Assembly: GCA_903832005.1 (NCBI GenBank)
Contig: CAIKZO010000015.1
Location: 1-64,000 of the forward strand
Length of the DNA: 64,000 nt
Reading direction: 5' to 3'
Source of the DNA: Enhydrobacter aerosaccus
GTDB taxonomy: Bacteria > Pseudomonadota > Alphaproteobacteria > Reyranellales > Reyranellaceae
The notes under the pieces are model-generated. The model did no database searches, was not told where the DNA came from, and saw only the letters and a program-made list of their open reading frames with translations. Both the position numbers and the translations under genes were made by a program. Each line of letters begins with the position of its first letter. The stretch's first letter is position 1. Shown here piece by piece: positions 1-9,296 of the stretch.

Positions 1-675
1 GGCGCAGTCGCCGACGTTGTCGCCCACGTTGTCGGCGATGGTGGCCGGATTGCGGGGGTCATCTTCGGGAATTCCCGCCTCTACCTTGCCGACCATGTCG
101 CCGCCGACGTCCGCACCCTTGGTGAAGATGCCGCCGCCGAGACGGGCGAAGATCGAGATCAGCGAGGCGCCGAAGCCGAGCGACACGAGCGCGTCGATCA
201 TCTCACGGCTGCCTGGCGCGATGCCCATCTTGAGGAGAACGGCGAAGTAGCCGGTGACGCCCAGGAGCGCCAAGCCAGCCACCAGCATACCGGTAACCGC
301 GCCCGCCTTGAAGGCGAGGTCGAGGCCCTGCCCCAGGCTCTTCTGCGCGGCAACGGCCGTGCGGACGTTGGCCCGCACCGACACGTTCATGCCGATGAAG
401 CCGGTCGCACCCGAGAGCACGGCACCGATCAGGAAGCCAACGGCGGAGAGCTTGCCGAGGAGAATGAAGAGAAGCACCAGGACAACGACGCCCACGATGC
501 CGATGGTGGTGTACTGACGACGCAGGTAAGCAGCTGCGCCCTCCTGAATCGCCTGCGCGATCTCTTGCATGCGCGGCGTACCCGCATCGGCGGCCATGAC
601 CCGCGAGGCGGTGATGACGCCATAGAGTACGGCGATAACGCCGCAGCCCATGACGGCCCAAAGAACGGTAGACAT
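1..675 (-). CDS. hppA: Membrane-bound pyrophosphatase (H+/Na+-translocating), N-terminal part
   Basis: Integral membrane pump that couples hydrolysis of pyrophosphate to ion export. The gene runs off the left edge, so only the first 225 codons are present. Translation from the ATG at 675 gives [19 protein letters not shown], several hydrophobic helices, and near residues 195-225 the family's substrate signature [13 protein letters not shown] followed by [16 protein letters not shown]. These acidic and lysine residues bind Mg-PPi. The K+-dependence determinant lies further downstream and cannot be read here. The start is supported by a weak AGG-type ribosome site in AGGTTAGCCAAAT. The family is certain; the coupling ion is not. 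Confidence 0.95.
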   Translation of the reverse strand, partial: MSTVLWAVMGCGVIAVLYGVITASRVMAADAGTPRMQEIAQAIQEGAAAYLRRQYTTIGIVGVVVLVLLFILLGKLSAVGFLIGAVLSGATGFIGMNVSVRANVRTAVAAQKSLGQGLDLAFKAGAVTGMLVAGLALLGVTGYFAVLLKMGIAPGSREMIDALVSLGFGASLISIFARLGGGIFTKGADVGGDMVGKVEAGIPEDDPRNPATIADNVGDNVGDCA

Positions 676-806
676 ATTTGGCTAACCTATTGTTTTTATG
701 GCGTTTTCAGCCTGTCGCGCGCCGAAGTACAACACTCCCCAAACGCGAGGCGGCCGGAAAATGACAGAACCCTTGCCTCTCCGCAACACCGGGTAGTGGG
801 CTAAAT

Positions 807-824
807 CCCCTTCCCATCAAGGGG
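807..824 (-). terminator. Possible weak terminator hairpin after the MFS gene
   Basis: Six-base arms CCCCTT (807-812) and AAGGGG (819-824) enclose a 6-nt loop, 5 bp beyond the stop of the MFS gene on the minus strand. On that strand the hairpin is followed only by ATTTAG, a poor U-tract, so this may be a partial terminator or a transcript-stabilising hairpin. The remaining space up to hppA (676-806) shows no other clear signal. Confidence 0.35.
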
Positions 825-829
825 TTGGG

Positions 830-2059
830 TCAGGCCCGGGCGGGATTCTTGAGGCGGAAAACGCCGATGATCAACAGCGCGACGCAGACAAGGATGAAGG
901 CCAGGTAGTTCAGCTGGGCCCAGCCACGCACTTCGAGGATCACGCTGGCCATCAGGCTGGCCGTCGCCGTGGTGGCGAACACCATGAAATCGTTGAAGGC
1001 CTGAGCCTTGCCCCGCTCGGACGGCCGGTAGGTCGTGGTCAGCAGGGTCGTGGCGCCAACGAACAGGAAATTCCAACCCACGCCGTTCAGGCCGAGCGCG
1101 CCGCGGAAATGCCACTCGGTGGTGCCCATCAGTGCCACGGCGACGCCGCCGATCAGCAGCGCAATGCCGATGGTCATCATGTTGAAGACGCCGAAGCGCT
1201 GGATGAGATGCCCGGTGAAGAAGGCAGGGATAAACATGCCCATCACATGCACGAAGATCGTGATCGGCGCTTCCGTCTTGGACAGGCCGCACTGCACGAT
1301 CGCCAGCGGCGATGCCGCCATCACGAACGACATCACACCGAAGGCGATCATCGCGCCCGCTGCCGCGACCATGTAGGCGGGCTGCGTGACGATCTCGAGC
1401 AAGGGCCGTTGCGGTCCCGAGTTATCCTCGGCCCGGACGACCGGGAACTCGATGAAACTCAGCACGATGAACACGACCACGTGGACCACGATCACCGCGA
1501 CGAAGCTCGCCTGGAACATCGGCAGCCAGAGATCGGGGGTCCAACGTGCCAGGGTCGGGCCGAGCACGCCGGCGAAGACGCCGCCTGCAGTCACATAAGA
1601 GATCGCCTGCGCGCGATAGGCCGGCGGCGCCAGCTCAACGGCAGCAAAGCGATAGAGCTGCATGTTGGCGATGGCAAAACCCAGGATCAGGCCGCCGCAG
1701 CACATCATCAGGAAGCTGCCCAGACCCAGGCCAAGCGCCGCGCACGAGGCGCCGGCCATGCCTGCCAGCGAGCCCATGCGGAAGCCGAATCGGCGGCCGC
1801 GGCGCATCATCAGCATCGACGCGGGAAAGACCGAGAGCATGACGCCGAGATGCTGCATCGTAACGGGCAGGTTCGCCCACATGCGCATGTCGGCCGGCAC
1901 GATCGTCAGCACGGCGAGCGCGGCGGACGCGAACATCAACGTGTTGCTGCTCTGCGTCAGTGCCTGACACAAGGCGAGCAAACCGATGTTGCGAACCGAA
2001 CGACGCGGGATGCCAGTGGCGGCGGGCCGCGCTTCCTCAACCTTGATCAAGCCATCCAT
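830..2059 (-). CDS. Major facilitator superfamily transporter
   Basis: A 409-aa secondary transporter of unknown substrate in the inner membrane. About 12 hydrophobic segments are visible. The loop after TM2-TM3 carries MMRRGRRFGFRMG, matching the basic MFS signature loop, and the second half repeats the same architecture. The N-terminal 22 residues are hydrophilic and cytoplasmic. It lies 41 bp downstream of thiL on the same strand and could be read through from the riboflavin-thiamine run, but nothing in the sequence ties it to vitamin transport. MFS exporter is the closest general class. Confidence 0.85.
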   Translation of the reverse strand: MDGLIKVEEARPAATGIPRRSVRNIGLLALCQALTQSSNTLMFASAALAVLTIVPADMRMWANLPVTMQHLGVMLSVFPASMLMMRRGRRFGFRMGSLAGMAGASCAALGLGLGSFLMMCCGGLILGFAIANMQLYRFAAVELAPPAYRAQAISYVTAGGVFAGVLGPTLARWTPDLWLPMFQASFVAVIVVHVVVFIVLSFIEFPVVRAEDNSGPQRPLLEIVTQPAYMVAAAGAMIAFGVMSFVMAASPLAIVQCGLSKTEAPITIFVHVMGMFIPAFFTGHLIQRFGVFNMMTIGIALLIGGVAVALMGTTEWHFRGALGLNGVGWNFLFVGATTLLTTTYRPSERGKAQAFNDFMVFATTATASLMASVILEVRGWAQLNYLAFILVCVALLIIGVFRLKNPARA

Positions 2060-2100
2060 TGGGCGCGGACATTAATCGCCGGAACGGAAAGGTACCACCC

Positions 2101-3069
2101 CTAGAAGTGGACGTAGCCTTTGCGCGTTACGCGGGCCTCACGTCCGCCGATCGTGAGACGAACGCCCTCGCCCTTCGCAAATCGGCCGATTTGCGTGACC
2201 GCAACACCGGCGGAACGCGCCGCCGCGTGCAGTGCAGCACGTTTGCGCGGCGGCACGGCGATCACGAGTTCGTAATCGTCGCCGCCGCCCAGCACGCTGC
2301 TCCACAGCGCGGGCTTCGCCTCCACCCCGCGACGCGCCGCCCGCGACAGCGGCACACGATCGCGCTCGATGTGAAGCCCAAGCCGCGACGCGTCGGCGAT
2401 ATGGCCCGCGTCGGCCAGCAATCCATCGGACACATCGGCCGTCGCATGGGCGATGCCGACGAGAAGCGGGCCGAGCGTCGTGCGCGGCTGCGGCACGCGA
2501 TAGCGCCGCTCGAGGGCCGCGCTGTCGAGACCGCCGCGCGCGGCCAGAAGGCCGAGCGCACCGTCGCCGATCGTGCCGGTCACCCACAATTCGTCGCCGG
2601 CGCGCGCCCCTGCCCGCCCCAGCCCCTTGCCGCGCGCCACTTTGCCGAACGCCGTGATCGAGATCGTCGTCGGCCCTGGCGTCGAGGTCGTGTCGCCGCC
2701 TGAAAGTGCCACGCGATAAAGCTTCTGATCGGCGGCAAGGCCGCGCGCGAAGCCCGCGATCCAGCGTTCGGTCCAACTCGTGTTGAGCGACAAAGCCACC
2801 TGATAGGTGAATGGTACCGCGCCGCCGGCGGCGAGATCGGACAGGCAGACACGCAATGCTTTCGCTGCGATCCGCTCGGGCTTTTCGTCAGCGAGGAAAT
2901 GCACGCCCGACACGACCGTGTCGGTCTTCACCACGAGATCGTGGCGGCCGTCGGCGACGATGAAAGCATTATCGCTCTTGAGGCCCCGCGCGCCGGCGAA
3001 ACCCTTGGCCAGCGGCGCGAAGTAGCGGGCGATCAGTTCGAACTCGCCGATGCGCCCGCGGCGGGCCAT
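2101..3069 (-). CDS. thiL: Thiamine-monophosphate kinase
   Basis: Phosphorylates thiamine monophosphate to the cofactor thiamine diphosphate using ATP (cytoplasmic). The 322-aa protein has the PurM/AIR-synthase-like fold signatures: GEFELIARYF at the N-terminus, the metal-binding VVKTDTVVSGVHF near residue 46, LSDLAAGGAVP near 76, and GGDTTSTPGPTTISITAFG near 120-140 that binds Mg-nucleotide. A later ADVSDGL supplies further metal ligands. It follows nusB after 5 bp, the usual alphaproteobacterial neighbourhood. Length and motifs are normal. Confidence 0.95.
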   Translation of the reverse strand: MARRGRIGEFELIARYFAPLAKGFAGARGLKSDNAFIVADGRHDLVVKTDTVVSGVHFLADEKPERIAAKALRVCLSDLAAGGAVPFTYQVALSLNTSWTERWIAGFARGLAADQKLYRVALSGGDTTSTPGPTTISITAFGKVARGKGLGRAGARAGDELWVTGTIGDGALGLLAARGGLDSAALERRYRVPQPRTTLGPLLVGIAHATADVSDGLLADAGHIADASRLGLHIERDRVPLSRAARRGVEAKPALWSSVLGGGDDYELVIAVPPRKRAALHAAARSAGVAVTQIGRFAKGEGVRLTIGGREARVTRKGYVHF

Positions 3070-3074
3070 GGCCG

Positions 3075-3545
3075 TTACCGCGGAAGGTCGGCGCCGCGCG
3101 CCTGGTGCGCCACGCGGTCGAGCACCGAGTTGATGAACGTCGCCTCTTTCTTGTCGTAGAAGGCATGCGCGATCTCGACATACTCGGTGATGGCGACTCG
3201 CGGCGGTACGTCCTTGCGATGGATCAATTCATAGGCGCCGGCCATCAGGATCGCGCGCACCAGCCGATCGACTCGCGCCCAGGTCCAGTCCTTGGCGAGC
3301 GCGCCTGTGACGGTCAGCTCGAGCTCTTCCTTATGCGCAGCCGCACCTTCGACGACGTCCCTGAACAGCGGCTTGTCGGCGTCGCGGCGCATGCCGCCCT
3401 CGCCCGTCTCGCTCGTGCGCACGTTCAGGAATTGATCGATGATGGCAGCAGGCTCGTCCTGCCCCTCCTGCCACTGATAGATCGCCTGCACAGCAGCGAG
3501 GCGCGCGGATTGCCGGCGCGTCGGAGGTTTCGGCGCGTCGCTCAT
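3075..3545 (-). CDS. nusB: Transcription antitermination factor NusB
   Basis: Small helical RNA-binding protein that with NusE recognises boxA in rRNA leaders. The protein is 156 aa when begun at the ATG at 3545, giving MSDAPKPPTRRQSARLAAVQ, where RRQSARLAAVQAIYQ is the typical arginine-rich first helix. A longer reading starting at 3641 would overlap ribH by about 100 bp and adds a low-complexity, non-NusB extension, so I reject it. The C-terminus YVEIAHAFYDKKEATFINSV is the conserved last helices. The start overlaps the ribH stop as ATGA, implying coupled translation. Confidence 0.95.
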   Translation of the reverse strand: MSDAPKPPTRRQSARLAAVQAIYQWQEGQDEPAAIIDQFLNVRTSETGEGGMRRDADKPLFRDVVEGAAAHKEELELTVTGALAKDWTWARVDRLVRAILMAGAYELIHRKDVPPRVAITEYVEIAHAFYDKKEATFINSVLDRVAHQARGADLPR

Positions 3546-4030
3546 TTTCTCTTCCAGCGACGGCCGAGTGCCACCATGGCAAGGCAGGCATGGGCGGCGT
3601 CGCCACCCTTGTCGCCGCGATCGGTGGCCGCGCGTGCCCACGCCTGGTCGGCGTTGTTCACGGTCACGATGCCGTAGCCGATGGCGAGTTTGTGATTCAC
3701 CGATAGATCCATCAACGCCCGCGCACTCTCGCCGCAGACATAGTCGTAATGCGTGGTCTCGCCGCGAATGACGCAGCCCAGAGCCAGATAGCCGTCGTAC
3801 TTGCGGCCCTTCTTTGCCGCCGCCAAAGCGATCGCGCCGGGAATCTCGAAGGCGCCCGGGACGTTCACGCGCTCGACAATCGCGCCGTTCTTCTTGATCT
3901 CACGCTCGGCCCCGGAGATCAGCGCGTCGGCGATGTCGGGGTAATAATGCGACTCGACGATCAGGATTCGCGCGCCTTTGACGCCGGCGACGGCGGGCCG
4001 CACCGTCGGATTTTCCGTACGCGTCGACAT
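3542..4030 (-). CDS. ribH: 6,7-dimethyl-8-ribityllumazine synthase
   Basis: Condenses 5-amino-6-ribitylaminouracil with 3,4-dihydroxybutanone 4-phosphate, the penultimate riboflavin step. The 162-aa protein shows the family motifs in order: VESHYYPDIADAL, VPGAFEIPGAIALAA, and GCVIRGETTHYDYV containing the catalytic histidine. A glycine-rich GYGIVTVNN segment follows. It is the usual length for the icosahedral-type subunit. It sits 2 bp after ribB and overlaps nusB by 4 bp, inside the rib operon. Confidence 0.96.
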   Translation of the reverse strand: MSTRTENPTVRPAVAGVKGARILIVESHYYPDIADALISGAEREIKKNGAIVERVNVPGAFEIPGAIALAAAKKGRKYDGYLALGCVIRGETTHYDYVCGESARALMDLSVNHKLAIGYGIVTVNNADQAWARAATDRGDKGGDAAHACLAMVALGRRWKRK

Positions 4031-4032
4031 GG

Positions 4033-5187
4033 CTACTTGGTGGACCGTTCGGGAACGGGTTTCTGGCCGATGATCTTGAGACCGAAGCCCTCGAGGCCGA
4101 CCACGCTCTTCTTGCTGTTGGACAGCAGGACCATTTCCTTCACCCCGAGATCGATCAGGATCTGCGCGCCGACGCCGTAGTCGCGCAACTCGCCGCTCGA
4201 CATCTCGATGTCCTCGCCAGCGCGGCGGCGCTGTTCGGTCAGCATGATGGTGAGCGGCTCGCGGATCAGCACGATGACGCCACGGCCTTCCTTCGAGATC
4301 TCCTGCATGGAGGCCTCGATCTCGCCGCCACGGCCATGGTCGCGCTGGCCGAGCGCATCCGTGAAGATGTTGACGGCGTGCATGCGCACCATGATCGGGC
4401 CACCCGCGGCCGTCGGATCGCCCTTCACCAGGGCGATGTGCTGGGCTTTCGTTACCTTGTTCAGGTAGACGACGCAGCGGAAGTCGCCGCCGTAGATGCT
4501 GTTGAAGGTGTTCTCGCTCAGACGCCGGACGATCGAGTCGTAACGGCGGCGATAGGCGATCAGGTCGGAAATGGTACCGATCTTGAGGCCATGGCGCTGG
4601 GCGAAGGTGATGAGATCGTTGCGGCGCGCCATTGTGCCGTCGTCATTCATGATCTCGCAGATCACGCCGGCAGGCGTGAGGCCCGCCAGGCGCGCGAGAT
4701 CGACGGCGGCCTCAGTGTGGCCGGTACGCTCCAGGGTGCCGCCATCGCGCGCGACGAGCGGGAAGACATGGCCCGGAGTGACGATGTCCTGCTGCCCGCA
4801 CGACGGATCGATCGCGACGGCAACGGTGCGCGCACGGTCGGCCGCGGAAATGCCGGTCGTCACGCCTTCGCGCGCCTCGATCGAGACGGTGAAGGCGGTC
4901 GCGTGGCGTGTGCCGTTGTGCTGGGCCATCAGCGGCAGGCCAAGCTGCTCGACCCGCTCGCGGGTCAGTGCCAGGCAGATCAGGCCGCGCGCATGCTTGG
5001 CCATGAAGTTGATCGCCTCGGGCGTGGCGCATTGTGCCGGAATGACGAGGTCGCCCTCGTTTTCCCGATCCTCGTCATCGACCAGGATGAACATCCGGCC
5101 CTTGCGGGCCTCTTCGATGATGTCTTCGGCCGCGGCCTTCACTTCCGAGAAAGTGACCCGCCAGGCATCCTTTTCGAGCGCACTCAT
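4033..5187 (-). CDS. ribB: 3,4-dihydroxy-2-butanone 4-phosphate synthase with degenerate GTP cyclohydrolase II-like domain (ribBX type)
   Basis: Converts ribulose 5-phosphate to the four-carbon precursor of lumazine. Residues about 15-215 are a full RibB domain: DDEDRENEGDL, TGISAADRART, GHVFPL and GHTEAAVDL, with acidic metal ligands intact. Residues about 235-380 resemble GTP cyclohydrolase II, but the region that should hold its three-cysteine zinc site reads HAVNIFTDALGQRDHG and has no cysteines. The second domain is therefore very unlikely to be catalytic. Known family behaviour: such ribBX fusions are common in Proteobacteria and need a separate RibA elsewhere. The protein is 384 aa and its start overlaps the ribE stop as ATGA. 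Confidence 0.92.
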   Translation of the reverse strand: MSALEKDAWRVTFSEVKAAAEDIIEEARKGRMFILVDDEDRENEGDLVIPAQCATPEAINFMAKHARGLICLALTRERVEQLGLPLMAQHNGTRHATAFTVSIEAREGVTTGISAADRARTVAVAIDPSCGQQDIVTPGHVFPLVARDGGTLERTGHTEAAVDLARLAGLTPAGVICEIMNDDGTMARRNDLITFAQRHGLKIGTISDLIAYRRRYDSIVRRLSENTFNSIYGGDFRCVVYLNKVTKAQHIALVKGDPTAAGGPIMVRMHAVNIFTDALGQRDHGRGGEIEASMQEISKEGRGVIVLIREPLTIMLTEQRRRAGEDIEMSSGELRDYGVGAQILIDLGVKEMVLLSNSKKSVVGLEGFGLKIIGQKPVPERSTK

Positions 5188-5786
5188 GATTTTTCGTGCT
5201 CCAACAATCGTGCAACGTAACGCGCGAGCATGTCGACCTCAAGGTTCACCCTTTGGCCGACTTTGGCCTCGCCCAGGGTCGTGACCGCCTGGGTATGGGA
5301 AATGATGTTCACGCCGAAGCGGTTTCCTTCGACCTCGTTCACCGTCAGCGAGATGCCGTCGACCGCGACAGAGCCCTTCGAGGCAATGAATCGGGCCAAT
5401 TCGGGCGGCGCTTCGAAGACGAAGCGCACGCTGCCGCCTTCGGGCGTCATCGAGGCGATTTTGCCCATACCGTCGACATGTCCGTAGACAAGATGCCCAC
5501 CTAACTCGTCGCCGAGCTTCAGCGACAGCTCGAGATTGAGTCGGGTGCCCTCTTTCCAGTCGCCGAGATGGGTTTTGTCGAGCGTCTCGCCCGAGGCCTC
5601 GACCGCGAACCAGTCCGGTCCCTTCTCGATCACCGTCAGGCAACAGCCCGAATGAGCGATCGAGGCGCCGATCGGCACCGGCTTCAAATCGTGCGTGGTT
5701 TGCACCACGAAGCGGCGGTCACCCGTGTTGCCGCCTGGCGTGACGGAGACGATCTTGCCGACGTCAGTGACGATACCCGTGAACAT
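5184..5786 (-). CDS. ribE: Riboflavin synthase, alpha subunit
   Basis: Dismutates two lumazine molecules to riboflavin, the last step of the pathway. The 200-aa protein starts with the diagnostic MFTGIV and consists of two homologous lumazine-binding repeats, the first about residues 1-97 and the second from about GHVDGMGKIAS onward. SLTVNEVEGNRFGVNIISHT near residue 145 is the conserved end of repeat two. It lies 9 bp downstream of ribD and overlaps ribB, completing the de novo riboflavin set here except for a catalytic RibA. Confidence 0.96.
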   Translation of the reverse strand: MFTGIVTDVGKIVSVTPGGNTGDRRFVVQTTHDLKPVPIGASIAHSGCCLTVIEKGPDWFAVEASGETLDKTHLGDWKEGTRLNLELSLKLGDELGGHLVYGHVDGMGKIASMTPEGGSVRFVFEAPPELARFIASKGSVAVDGISLTVNEVEGNRFGVNIISHTQAVTTLGEAKVGQRVNLEVDMLARYVARLLEHEKS

Positions 5787-5795
5787 ATCTAATAC

Positions 5796-6878
5796 CTAAG
5801 AGGCTCTGCGCCAGGTTTCCAGCGTGTCTTCCCCTACAATCCGACTCGAAACCAGCGCAAACCGTGGCGCAAAATCCAGGCCAGTGAGCCCCAGGGGACC
5901 GACCGCAGAGCGGCTGTCCCCGCCCATCAAAATCCCCGCACGATAGGTGCTGAGACGATCCACCAGCCTGGCCTTAAGGAACGAGGCCGCAATCGTGGCT
6001 CCGCCCTCGACGACAACGCTGGTAAGGCCGCGCTTCCCCAGCGCCTGGGCCGCCCCCGCGATATCCACGCTGCCTTGTGCGTCGGCCTCGACTTCGACGA
6101 TCTCCACGCCTTTGGCAATGAGTGCATCGCGCGCTGCCTTGGGCGCAGCCGCCGTGCAAAGCAGCCAGACAGGCGTCGCGCGGGCCGAGGTGGCGAGCTT
6201 CGAGGAAGGCGACAGCCGCGCCTTCGAATCCACCACAACGCGCACTGGTGAATAAGATTCGAGCCCCGGCAGGCGGCAGGTGAGTTCAGGATCGTCGGCG
6301 TGCGCCGTGTTCACGCCGATCAGGATCGCGTCGTGCGTCGCCCGCAGGCGTTGGCCGTCGGCGCGCGCCGCGGCCCCGGTGATCCACTTGCTCTGCCCGT
6401 TCCCTAGAGCGCTGTGGCCGTCGAGCGACGTGGCGAGTTTGAGATGGAACAGCGGTCGACCTTCCTTCACGCGCAGCAGGAAGCCTGCATTGATCTCGGC
6501 TGCTTCGCGCGCGCCCTCGCCCACTTCGACGACGATACCCGCAGCCTTCAGCATGGCATGGCCCCGTCCGTTGACCTCGGGATAGGGGTCCTCCATCGCC
6601 GAGACCACCTTGGCGACGCCGGCCGAGATCAGCGCCTCGGCACAAGGCGGCGACTTGCCGAGATGCGAACAGGGTTCGAGTGTGACGTAGGCGGTGGCGC
6701 CCTTCAGCGATTCCGTCGCATGCGCGATCGCATCGGCCTCGCCATGCGGGCGCCCGCCGTCCTGCGTGCGGCCGCGCGCGATCACGCGACCGTCGCGCAC
6801 GATCACGCATCCAACGGCAGGGTTGGGCCAGGTGCGCCCAAGCGACCGGCGCGCCAGCGCGAGCGCGGCGCGCATCAT
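5796..6878 (-). CDS. ribD: Bifunctional diaminohydroxyphosphoribosylaminopyrimidine deaminase / reductase
   Basis: Carries out deamination and then NADPH-dependent side-chain reduction in riboflavin synthesis. With the start at 6878 the protein is 360 aa. Residues 1-140 are the cytidine-deaminase-like domain with zinc ligands in RPHGEADA and PCSHLGKSPPCAEA. Here the usual HAE is HGE. Residues about 145-355 are the DHFR-like reductase with HLKLATSLDGHSA, KWITG and the glycine-rich VVVEGGATIAASFL. I chose the start directly after the nrdR stop (4-bp gap). The longer reading to 6980 overlaps nrdR and adds non-homologous sequence. Confidence 0.95.
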   Translation of the reverse strand: MMRAALALARRSLGRTWPNPAVGCVIVRDGRVIARGRTQDGGRPHGEADAIAHATESLKGATAYVTLEPCSHLGKSPPCAEALISAGVAKVVSAMEDPYPEVNGRGHAMLKAAGIVVEVGEGAREAAEINAGFLLRVKEGRPLFHLKLATSLDGHSALGNGQSKWITGAAARADGQRLRATHDAILIGVNTAHADDPELTCRLPGLESYSPVRVVVDSKARLSPSSKLATSARATPVWLLCTAAAPKAARDALIAKGVEIVEVEADAQGSVDIAGAAQALGKRGLTSVVVEGGATIAASFLKARLVDRLSTYRAGILMGGDSRSAVGPLGLTGLDFAPRFALVSSRIVGEDTLETWRRAS

Positions 6879-6882
6879 CGCC

Positions 6883-7350
6883 CTAGTCCTTGAGGCTCGC
6901 GGTCTCGGCGAGGTCGGAGATGAACTCCTCGAAGTCCCGCGCCTCGCGGAAATTGCGATAGACCGAGGCGAAGCGCACATAGGCCACCGGATCGAGAGCG
7001 CGCAACGCGTCCATCACCAGCTCGCCGATCTGCGTCGAGGGGATCTCGCTCTCACCCGAGCTTTCGAGGCGGCGCACGATGCCGTTCACCACGCGCTCGA
7101 CGCGTTCAGGATCGACCGGGCGCTTGCGCACCGCGACCGAGATCGAGCGCTGGAGCTTGTCGCGGTCGAACTGCACGCGCTGGCCGTTCTTCTTCACGAC
7201 CGTGAGCTCGCGCAGCTGCACGCGTTCGAAGGTGGTGAAGCGCGAGCCGCACGACGGGCAGTAACGCCGCCGGCGAATCGCGGAATTGTCGTCGGTCGGC
7301 CGCGAGTCCTTAACCTGGGTATCCTCGTGGCCGCAGAATGGACAGCGCAT
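6883..7350 (-). CDS. nrdR: Transcriptional repressor NrdR
   Basis: Zinc-ribbon plus ATP-cone regulator that senses ATP/dATP and represses ribonucleotide reductase genes. The 155-aa protein has the zinc ribbon CPFCG (Cys3, Cys6) and CPSCG (Cys31, Cys34), the basic linker [10 protein letters not shown], and an ATP-cone from about residue 49 ([15 protein letters not shown]). The length is normal. It lies between glyA and ribD, a placement frequently conserved in alphaproteobacteria, and 4 bp before ribD. Confidence 0.97.
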   Translation of the reverse strand: MRCPFCGHEDTQVKDSRPTDDNSAIRRRRYCPSCGSRFTTFERVQLRELTVVKKNGQRVQFDRDKLQRSISVAVRKRPVDPERVERVVNGIVRRLESSGESEIPSTQIGELVMDALRALDPVAYVRFASVYRNFREARDFEEFISDLAETASLKD

Positions 7351-7383
7351 CTAGTCCCCCTGTTGTCTCTCTTTGGCGCTCAT

Positions 7384-8691
7384 TCAGTCGCGGTAAATCG
7401 GAAAGCGGGCGCAGAGCGCATGCACCTTTGCCCGCACCTGTATCTCGACCTGGGCGTCACCGTCCGGGCCGTTCTTGGCAATGCCATCCAGCACGTCGGC
7501 GATCAGATGACCGACCTGCCGGAACTCGGCGACTCCGAAACCACGCGTCGTGCCGGCGGGCGAGCCCAGCCGCACACCCGACGTGACGGTAAACTTCTCC
7601 GGATCTCCCGGAATGCTGTTCTTGTTGACGGTGATGCCAGCGCGATCGAGCACCTTCTCGGCCGAAATACCGGTCGCCTTCTTCGGACGCAGATCCACCA
7701 GCATGACGTGGCTGTCGGTGCCGCCTGAGATGATCTTGAGGCCGCGCTCGGTCAGCGCCGCCGCCAACGCGCGCGCATTGTCGATCGTGTTTTGCGCGTA
7801 GGTCTTGAACTCGGGCCGCAGCGCCTCACCCAGCGCCACCGCCTTGGCGGCGATGATGTGCATCAGCGGGCCGCCCTGCAGGCCGGGGAACACCGCGGAG
7901 TTGATCTTCTTTCCGATCTCGGCGTCGTTCGACAGGATCATGCCGCCGCGCGGGCCACGCAGCGTTTTGTGCGTCGTGGTCGTGACGACATGCGCGTGCG
8001 GCAGCGGGCTCGGATAGGCGCCACCCGCGACGAGGCCGGCATAGTGCGCCATATCGACCATGAAGAAGGCGCCCACTTCGTCGGCGATCTTGCGGAAGCG
8101 CGCCCAGTCGATCTGGCGCGAATAGGCCGAGGCACCGGCCAGGATCAGCTTCGGCTTCTCGGCGCGCGCCGATGCTTCCATCGCTTCGTAGTCGATCGTG
8201 TGCGTGTCGGGCTTGAGGCCATAGGAGACGACCCTGAACCACTTGCCGGACTGGTTGGCGGGAGAGACGTGCGTCAGGTGTCCGCCCTGGTCGAGCGCCA
8301 TGCCGAGGAACGTGTCGCCCGGCTTGAGCAGCGCCATGAACACGGCCTGGTTCGCCTGCGCGCCGGAATGCGGCTGCACGTTGGCGAACGAGCAGTTGAA
8401 CAGCTTGCAGGCGCGATCGATCGCAAGCTGCTCGGCCTTGTCCACTTCCTCGCAGCCGCCGTAGTAGCGCCGCCCGGGATAGCCTTCGGCATATTTGTTG
8501 GTGAGCACCGAGCCCGCCGCCTCGAGAACGGCGCGCGAGACGATGTTCTCAGAGGCGATCAGCTCGATCTGCTCGCGTTGACGATGGAGCTCGCCCTTCA
8601 ACACCGCGTCGATCGCGGGGTCCGCCTCGGCGAGGCTTTTGGTGAACATCGGCAGTGGCGTGTCCTGCGACTTGGCGGCGGCCTCACTCAT
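7384..8691 (-). CDS. glyA: Serine hydroxymethyltransferase
   Basis: PLP enzyme interconverting serine and glycine while charging tetrahydrofolate with a one-carbon unit. The 435-aa protein has the expected length. Visible signatures are [11 protein letters not shown] near the N-terminus, [13 protein letters not shown] for folate and PLP contacts, and [16 protein letters not shown] containing the Schiff-base lysine. A 13-bp gap separates it from rpiB upstream and 33 bp from nrdR downstream. All three are co-directional. Confidence 0.97.
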   Translation of the reverse strand: MSEAAAKSQDTPLPMFTKSLAEADPAIDAVLKGELHRQREQIELIASENIVSRAVLEAAGSVLTNKYAEGYPGRRYYGGCEEVDKAEQLAIDRACKLFNCSFANVQPHSGAQANQAVFMALLKPGDTFLGMALDQGGHLTHVSPANQSGKWFRVVSYGLKPDTHTIDYEAMEASARAEKPKLILAGASAYSRQIDWARFRKIADEVGAFFMVDMAHYAGLVAGGAYPSPLPHAHVVTTTTHKTLRGPRGGMILSNDAEIGKKINSAVFPGLQGGPLMHIIAAKAVALGEALRPEFKTYAQNTIDNARALAAALTERGLKIISGGTDSHVMLVDLRPKKATGISAEKVLDRAGITVNKNSIPGDPEKFTVTSGVRLGSPAGTTRGFGVAEFRQVGHLIADVLDGIAKNGPDGDAQVEIQVRAKVHALCARFPIYRD

Positions 8692-8704
8692 CTAACACGA
8701 TCTC

Positions 8705-9151
8705 CTACGAGAGCTTTGCAACGCGGCCGGCATGACGCCCGCCTTCGAATTTGGTGGCCAGAAACACTTTCAACGCCTCGCGGGCGACCTCGATGCCGGT
8801 GATCCGCTGGCCGAACGCCACGACGTTGGCGTCGTTGTGCTCGCGTGCCAGACGGGCCGACGTCGCATCGTGCGCGAGCACGGCCCGCACCTGCGGATTG
8901 CGATTGGCGGCGATCGAGATGCCGATACCGGAGCCGCAAACCAACACGCCACGTTCGACTTTGCCTGAGGCGATCGCCTCGCCCATCGCCTTGCCGAAGT
9001 CCGGATAGTCGACCGAGGCCGTCGAATTGGTGCCGAGATCGAGCACGGCGTAACCCGCTTCCTCGAGGTCGCGTTTCAGAGTTTCCTTGAGGTCGAAGCC
9101 GGCATGATCCGACGCGACCGCGATCGTGGCCCCCGCCATCTCGCCAACCAT
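8705..9151 (-). CDS. rpiB: Ribose 5-phosphate isomerase B
   Basis: Interconverts ribose 5-phosphate and ribulose 5-phosphate. The 148-aa protein shows the RpiB/LacAB hallmarks: SDHAGFDLKETL at the N-terminus, the catalytic cysteine in VLVCGSGIGISIAANR, and HDATSARLAREHNDANV. Two ATGs are possible. I give the outer one (9151), and MAGATIAV at 9139 is an alternative. It heads the minus-strand glyA-nrdR-rib run. A second, unrelated isomerase (rpiA) is encoded at 60455-61135, so the organism has both types. Confidence 0.94.
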   Translation of the reverse strand: MVGEMAGATIAVASDHAGFDLKETLKRDLEEAGYAVLDLGTNSTASVDYPDFGKAMGEAIASGKVERGVLVCGSGIGISIAANRNPQVRAVLAHDATSARLAREHNDANVVAFGQRITGIEVAREALKVFLATKFEGGRHAGRVAKLS

Positions 9152-9246
9152 TCCCCTCTAGCTATTGAGACCCCGGATACCATATCCGGGGCCGCGGTGT
9201 CACTGTTCCGCAAAATCGTGGAAAGCGACCCACAAGACGCTGATAC

Positions 9247-9278
9247 AAAAAGAAAAAGGCCCGGCTCACGCCGGGCCC
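9247..9278 (-). terminator. Rho-independent terminator of the liv operon
   Basis: On the minus strand, about 20 bp after the stop of the binding-protein gene, an 8-bp GC stem GGCCCGGC / GCCGGGCC closes a GTGA loop (9258-9277). It is followed by TTTTTCTTTTT (9247-9257). Strong stem plus T-run is the textbook arrangement, and it separates the liv operon from rpiB. Confidence 0.93.
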
Positions 9279-9296
9279 TTCTCCGCTTTCGCTCGA

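Noticed and set aside
6879-9296. FMN riboswitch for the rib genes or a folate/glycine riboswitch near glyA
   Set aside because: The gaps between rpiB, glyA, nrdR and ribD are 4-33 bp, too short for an aptamer, and none was seen upstream of rpiB.
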